Origin: Spirochaetales bacterium
Lineage (GTDB): Bacteria; Spirochaetota; Leptospiria; Leptospirales; Leptonemataceae
Assembly: GCA_024233935.1 (NCBI GenBank)
Contig: JACKOY010000013.1
Location: 39,574 to 103,573 of the forward strand
DNA: 64,000 nucleotides
Reading direction: 5' to 3'
Shown here: one piece after another, positions 60,386 through 64,000 of the stretch
Position numbering within the stretch: the stretch's first letter is position 1
Layout: the number at the start of each line of letters is the position of its first letter
Program-made: the position numbers and the translations under genes
Notes under the pieces: generated by a model
What the model was told of the DNA's origin: nothing
Seen by the model: the letters and a program-made list of their open reading frames with translations, nothing else
Database searches by the model: none

Positions 60386-61627
60386 CTACAGCTTGTTCAG
60401 GTACGCACTGAGCAGTAGTGATTGGCAGAGTCGGCCGTTCGAGCGCGGATTGAGAATAAACGCGCTGGTGGCTGTGGTGGGAACCCCATAGATCATTCCA
60501 TTCGGTGCAAGGACTCCTCCGGCCCAGCCGGGACCAATCGCCAGGGTCGCTGTGTCAAAGCCGGTGGCGTTCGCATTGACGATTAGAATGCTGGCGCCCT
60601 GATTGGGTGGCGCGAAGACACGCCCGTCCGCCGAACGGACCGCACCGTCGTACTTATAGGCCGTGGCGACCATGCCCGAAAGCGTGGCCGTGTCCACCGT
60701 ACCGTTCGCTACGTCAAGGATGACCGCGTTTGTACCCGAAGCGGGAACCGCAACAATGCGTCCATCGTTCAAGAGCGCGCCCGAGCTGTATTTCTCCGAA
60801 CCCGCCGGCAGCGTGAGCGATACAACGTCGGCGGTATCGGTATTCGGATCAATGATCAAGACGGCGGTGCGGTCTCGGGCAAAGGCATAGATTTTGCCAT
60901 TCGTGTGCAGCACAGCGCCCGACCAGGCCGGTGTTGCACCCGGAAGCATGATTGCGGCCATATTGTAGGTATTGGTCGATGGATCCACAATCAGAACATT
61001 GGTGTTCAGAAGTGGTATCATATAGATCTTTCCGTTCGGCGCCAGAACCCCCCCGGCCCACTTAAAAACCGCAGCCGGCAATCCCGTGATGGTAGTTTGA
61101 TCGTAGGTGTTGGTGCTCGGATCGATGATCAGCACGTTGGTTGCAGAACTCGGTACCGCGTAGATCTTTCCGTTTGGCGCCAGAACTCCCCCGGCGTATT
61201 TATCAGTGGATGCCGGCAAACCGGTCATGGTGGTTGTGTCGGCGGTGTTTGTAGTCGGGTCGATGATCAGAACGCTGGTGGCATTGCGTGGAATGCCGTA
61301 GATCCTGCCGTTGGGAGCAAGCACGGCCCCGGTCCACTTGTCCGCTCCCGCTGGAAGGCCCGAGATGGTTGCCGTGTCCGCAGTTGGCGTGCCACTCGTT
61401 CCGAACGCGGCCTGTCGCTCGATCTCCGCTCGAAAGGCCGCCGCCTGGCTGCTCTGGATCACCGCGAAATAATCCTCGCGACAGATCGCGGCTTCCGAAT
61501 CGAGCAAAAAGAGCGTGAACACCGTGTCGTTGGATGCCGGAAAGCCGGAACCGCACGCAAGCATTGCCTGGGCGGCGATTGCAGCCACCATGCCGGCCAG
61601 ACCGATCCCGGGCGACGACTCTTTCAT
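60386..61627 (-). CDS. Kelch-like propeller lipoprotein ('APNGKIY' repeats)
   Basis: 413 residues. A signal (GIGLAGMVAAIAAQAMLAC) gives a lipoprotein. Seven or eight repeats of about 45 residues follow: 'W(T/A)GAVLAPNGRIYGIPRNATSVLIIDPTTNTADTTTMTGLPA' and variants (YAGGVLAPNGKIYAVPSSATNVLIIDP, WAGGVLAPNGKIYMIP, WSGAVLHTNGKIYAFARDRTAVLIIDP, YSSGALLNDGRIVAVPASGTNAVILD, YDGAVRSADGRVFAPPNQG, WAGGVLAPNGMIYGVP). This matches a lipoprotein type I associate with Leptospirales. Probably a surface propeller. AAGG lies just before ATG 61627. Confidence 0.87.
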   Translation of the reverse strand: MKESSPGIGLAGMVAAIAAQAMLACGSGFPASNDTVFTLFLLDSEAAICREDYFAVIQSSQAAAFRAEIERQAAFGTSGTPTADTATISGLPAGADKWTGAVLAPNGRIYGIPRNATSVLIIDPTTNTADTTTMTGLPASTDKYAGGVLAPNGKIYAVPSSATNVLIIDPSTNTYDQTTITGLPAAVFKWAGGVLAPNGKIYMIPLLNTNVLIVDPSTNTYNMAAIMLPGATPAWSGAVLHTNGKIYAFARDRTAVLIIDPNTDTADVVSLTLPAGSEKYSSGALLNDGRIVAVPASGTNAVILDVANGTVDTATLSGMVATAYKYDGAVRSADGRVFAPPNQGASILIVNANATGFDTATLAIGPGWAGGVLAPNGMIYGVPTTATSAFILNPRSNGRLCQSLLLSAYLNKL

Positions 61628-61632
61628 GAACC

Positions 61633-62067
61633 TTATCCCTGAAAGCCGTTCTTAGAATGCGTGCCGTCGCAGAACGGTTTGTTTGCGGAGCCACCACAAC
61701 GGCAGAGGGCCGCAGTTTTCCTGGTGGCGATCGTGTTGCCCTGGTGGTCTGTAACGTTGAAGGAACCCGTGACCAACAGCGGTCCGTTTTCGGTCAGTTG
61801 AATTTTGGCCGGTTTTGTCTCTTCTTCGTTCATGATTTCTCCTCCGTGATCGCCCTCGATCGATAGCGCGCCCGAGGGACAGCCGCGTACGACCCGCGCG
61901 ATTTCGTCAGCTGTGGCGTGGTCGGTCTGGATCCAGGGACGTTCTTTCGGCTTGAAGACTTCCGGCAGGTTCCCGACACAGTGCCCCGAGTGCTGGCACA
62001 ACGAAGCGTTCCAGAGAATCGTCAGCTCGCCCCGATGATAACGTTGTACGCGCGTCCGCTCGCTCAT
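61633..62067 (-). CDS. Fused [4Fe-4S] mono-cluster / CDGSH iron-sulfur protein
   Basis: ATG 62067 gives 144 residues. The first domain (NASLCQHSGHCVGNLPEVFKPKERPWI, then VVRGCPSGALSIE) is a divergent Fer4_19-type ferredoxin with Cys at CQHSGHC and GCPSGAL. The second domain has the CDGSH signature, CRCGGSANKPFCDGTHSK (3 Cys and 1 His for a [2Fe-2S] cluster). Redox or iron-sulfur transfer role. Its start overlaps the end of the FecR gene (TGAGATG), so the two are translated together. An upstream in-frame extension was rejected. Confidence 0.9.
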   Translation of the reverse strand: MSERTRVQRYHRGELTILWNASLCQHSGHCVGNLPEVFKPKERPWIQTDHATADEIARVVRGCPSGALSIEGDHGGEIMNEEETKPAKIQLTENGPLLVTGSFNVTDHQGNTIATRKTAALCRCGGSANKPFCDGTHSKNGFQG

Positions 62068-62068
62068 C

Positions 62069-62731
62069 TCATGGCTCCAGGTTGATCTCGTCGATCTGTT
62101 CCATCGCGCCCAGTTCGCCTTCGGCGGCGGCTCGCTCCTCAATGCTTTCGCCCCCCGGTGCAATCACCACGGCGCGCCCCGCCTCAACGGTTACGCTCTC
62201 GTTCGTGGCCCGGACCGTGATTTCAACGCTGCCTTCGCGCACGGCGAAGATGCCCGGTTGATCGGCCGGGTTTACGCGCCCCCAGAACTGGGTCCCCCGG
62301 ACGGCCGCCACGGCGGTCGGCGTGACCACTTCCAGGGATTCGCCCGGGGAAAGCCGATCCGCCCGCACCAGAATATCCCCCGCTTCCATGCTGACCCGCA
62401 TGTCCGGTTCCAGAAGCGTACCGACATCAAACTCGGCGTTCCCGAGCAGACGAATTCCAACGTGGTGCGGCGAAAGTAGATCCACGGAGCTACCGGCCTC
62501 GGTGATGACCTTGCCGGCCCGGGTGATACGGGTACCCTGAGTAAGCGCTTCGCTGTTGGCGCCGATTTCGATGCGTGCCTGGCCCGTCAGGTTTGTAACG
62601 ATGACCGCCGGGCTGCTATCGGTGCTCTGGCCGCAGGCTGTGAACAACAGGAACACGGCAACGATGCCTGGAGCAAGCGCGCGCCAGACCAGGTCCGGTC
62701 GAATGTATTGCTTATAGTGCGGTCTGTACAT
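62069..62731 (-). CDS. FecR-domain lipoprotein
   Basis: ATG 62731 yields 220 residues with a lipoprotein signal (ALAPGIVAVFLLFTAC). The remaining part is a FecR/PF04773-type domain: VIVTNLTGQARIEIGANSEALTQGTRITRAGKVITEAGSSVDLLSPHHVGIRLLGNAEF, and then VSMEAGDILVRADRLSPGESLEVVTPTAVAAVRGTQFWGRV, typical of the domain's second half. Such proteins sense extracytoplasmic signals or bind peptidoglycan in other bacteria. No FecI sigma or TonB receptor is present here. Co-translated with the CDGSH protein. Confidence 0.88.
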   Translation of the reverse strand: MYRPHYKQYIRPDLVWRALAPGIVAVFLLFTACGQSTDSSPAVIVTNLTGQARIEIGANSEALTQGTRITRAGKVITEAGSSVDLLSPHHVGIRLLGNAEFDVGTLLEPDMRVSMEAGDILVRADRLSPGESLEVVTPTAVAAVRGTQFWGRVNPADQPGIFAVREGSVEITVRATNESVTVEAGRAVVIAPGGESIEERAAAEGELGAMEQIDEINLEP

Positions 62732-62888
62732 GCAGAGGTTCTCCGTTTGCCGTCCGGCAATACCTGATTCAAGGTTTCGGCACAGAAACTTGCAAGAACT
62801 TCTTGTTTTTTGCCTTCGCCCGTGGCCAACCCGGGTTGCAGTCCACGCGCCACGCTTGATTTTTGCGGGCCCCGTGGTCAAATCGGTC

Positions 62889-63845
62889 ATGCTGGTTTGT
62901 TTTCGTAGGCCCGTACTTCTGCTGCTTGCTCTGAGTCCCGGACTTTTTTGCGGTCGGCCACGGGTAGACCTGGGCCCAAACGATATCGAAGGCACCCTCA
63001 CCCATGCCGGCCAGGAACGGGAATACATTCTGCACAGTCCCCGGCCGGAGCCCGCCGGTCGTGTGCCGCTGGTTCTGGTTCTGCACGGCGGAGGCGGAGA
63101 CATGCGGGGTATGTTGTCTTTGACCGGCGGCCGTTTCCAGGAACTTGCCGACCAACACGGCTTTTATGTGCTGTACCCACAGGGGCTGGAAAAGTCCTGG
63201 AACGACGGACGCCTGGACCCGAATTCCTACGCCCATCAGAATCAGATCGATGACATCGGTTTTTTGACGCGGCTCATCGAAGACATTTCGTTTCGTTATC
63301 CCATTGATCAGGCGCGCATTTTTTCGACCGGCATTTCTAACGGCGGGTTCATGTCGATGCGCCTGGCCTGTCAGCTGTCCGAACGTGTGCGCGGCATCGC
63401 TGCGGTCACAGCACAGCTCGCCAGGGACCAACTGGAGTTCTGTCATCCCGCGCGTCCCGTCAGTGTTCTTTTGATCAACGGCACCGAGGACCCGCTGGTG
63501 CCTTACGACGGCGGCCAGGTCCGGGTTTTCGGGAGCGACCGGGGTGAAGTGCTGTCCACCCGCGAAACCTACGACTTCTGGCGGCACGCCAACGCCTGTC
63601 CGGTGGCTTCGCGTGAGTCCGATCTGCCTGACACGGCTCAGGATAGCACCACGGCCCACCGCTTCGATTCCGGCCCCTGTCGTGACGGAAGCTTCGTGAG
63701 TTTGATTCGCATTCAAGGCGGGGGGCACACCTGGCCCGGAGGCTGGCAGTATTTTCCGGAATCTCTGATCGGGCGCACCTCCCGCGATTTTCAGGCAGCC
63801 GATCTCATCTGGAAATTCTTTGAAGAGATCAGCACAACTCCCTGA
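62889..63845 (+). CDS. PHB-depolymerase/LpqC-like esterase lipoprotein
   Basis: ATG 62889 yields 318 residues with a lipoprotein signal (VLLLLALSPGLFC). The domain is PHB-depolymerase-like: VPLVLVLHGGGGDMRGM, YVLYPQGLEKSWNDGR, IFSTGISNGGFMSMRLACQ with nucleophile Ser in GISNGG, LLINGTEDPLVPYDGG with Asp, and RIQGGGHTWPGG with His. A full catalytic triad is present. It probably hydrolyses feruloyl/acetyl esters or short polyesters outside the cytoplasm. Divergent from the FecR gene. A longer frame starting at 62730 was trimmed. Confidence 0.9.
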   Translation: MLVCFRRPVLLLLALSPGLFCGRPRVDLGPNDIEGTLTHAGQEREYILHSPRPEPAGRVPLVLVLHGGGGDMRGMLSLTGGRFQELADQHGFYVLYPQGLEKSWNDGRLDPNSYAHQNQIDDIGFLTRLIEDISFRYPIDQARIFSTGISNGGFMSMRLACQLSERVRGIAAVTAQLARDQLEFCHPARPVSVLLINGTEDPLVPYDGGQVRVFGSDRGEVLSTRETYDFWRHANACPVASRESDLPDTAQDSTTAHRFDSGPCRDGSFVSLIRIQGGGHTWPGGWQYFPESLIGRTSRDFQAADLIWKFFEEISTTP

Positions 63846-63850
63846 GTCAC

Positions 63851-64000
63851 GTAGGAACTCCATCGGTGTAGGAACTCCATCGGTGTAGGAACTCCATCGG
63901 TGTAGGAACTCCATCGGTGTCGGAACTCCATCGGTGTCGGAACTCCATCGGTGTCGGAACTCCATCGGTGTAGGAACTCCATCGGTGTAGGAACTCCATC
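63851..64000 (+). repeat. 17-bp tandem repeat array, GTAGGAACTCCATCGGT, at window end
   Basis: Eight full units and 14 nt of a ninth, in phase, starting 6 nt after the esterase stop. Units 1-4 and 8-9 have GTAGG; units 5-7 have GTCGG. Each unit contains a GGAACTCC core flanked by a weak palindrome. The array runs off the window end, so its full length is unknown. It differs from a CRISPR as there are no spacers. Confidence 0.95.

Noticed and set aside
62769..63965. Long minus-strand frame crossing the terminal repeats
   Set aside because: Antisense to the esterase gene; its N-terminus is just translated 17-bp repeats.
63851..64000. Repeat array as a CRISPR
   Set aside because: Units are 17 bp, contiguous and without unique spacers, so this is a plain tandem repeat.
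1..64000. tRNA, rRNA or other structured RNA genes
   Set aside because: No T-loop/anticodon-loop combination or rRNA-like sequence was noticed by eye; a tRNAscan or Rfam run would settle it.

Overview
Organism. The window reads as high-GC chromosomal DNA of a Leptospirales-type spirochaete. The strongest markers are a DUF1564 protein (1118-1597), a family I know only from Leptospira and relatives; many short lipoproteins; seven-transmembrane-like class III adenylate cyclases; Kelch/BNR-like 'APNGKIY' lipoproteins; FliG; and short GGAACTCC hairpin repeats that resemble ones I remember from Leptospira intergenic DNA. No rRNA, tRNA or CRISPR was seen.

Layout. 1-9 kb: the 5' part of rtcB, DUF1564, an exported esterase-like protein, a GT-C-like membrane protein, a Bax-inhibitor-1 protein, a sulfatase and an SGNH hydrolase. 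9-13 kb: an RND exporter translationally coupled to a TetR regulator. 13-19 kb: an ECF sigma factor/YCII/membrane-protein operon, an adenylate cyclase, a degenerate HD-GYP-LuxR protein and a lipoprotein hydrolase. 19-22.5 kb: ilvA and a hotdog thioesterase divergent from a TetR gene with a palindrome between them. 22.6-25.1 kb: a three-gene envelope locus with His/Cys-rich and beta-barrel products. 25.1-29 kb: an mscS relic, small lipoproteins and an MFS transporter. 29-34 kb: a second cyclase and a complete ectABCD operon for ectoine/hydroxyectoine. 34.7-37.6 kb: an ankyrin-transglutaminase protein and a YheT-like hydrolase.

37.6-46.9 kb is the most unusual part. A secreted 'half-actin' (37644-38252) aligns with eukaryotic actin subdomains 1 and 2 and with the actin C-terminus, but lacks subdomains 3 and 4. 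It lies downstream of a coiled-coil lipoprotein and beside a phospho-signalling cluster: four FHA proteins, a STAS protein, a PP2C phosphatase, a zinc-ribbon Ser/Thr kinase and a PPC-like lipoprotein.

47-54 kb holds a TlpA-like thioredoxin, an HEFGH-motif envelope protein and a segmental duplication whose two copies flank an ankyrin lipoprotein and a VapBC-type toxin-antitoxin pair. 54-58 kb is visibly more A/T rich and island-like: a DUF262 (GmrSD-like) protein converging on two tandem short SSB-like proteins, then about 0.8 kb of apparently decayed DNA. 58-64 kb returns to core content: fliG, an SDR, a beta-propeller lipoprotein, a FecR lipoprotein/CDGSH pair, a PHB-depolymerase-like lipoprotein, and a 17-bp tandem array running off the window end.

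Start sites were moved inside the longest reading frames where a signal peptide, ribosome-binding site or family alignment demanded it. All functional calls come from reading the sequence and from recalled family knowledge; no database search was run.
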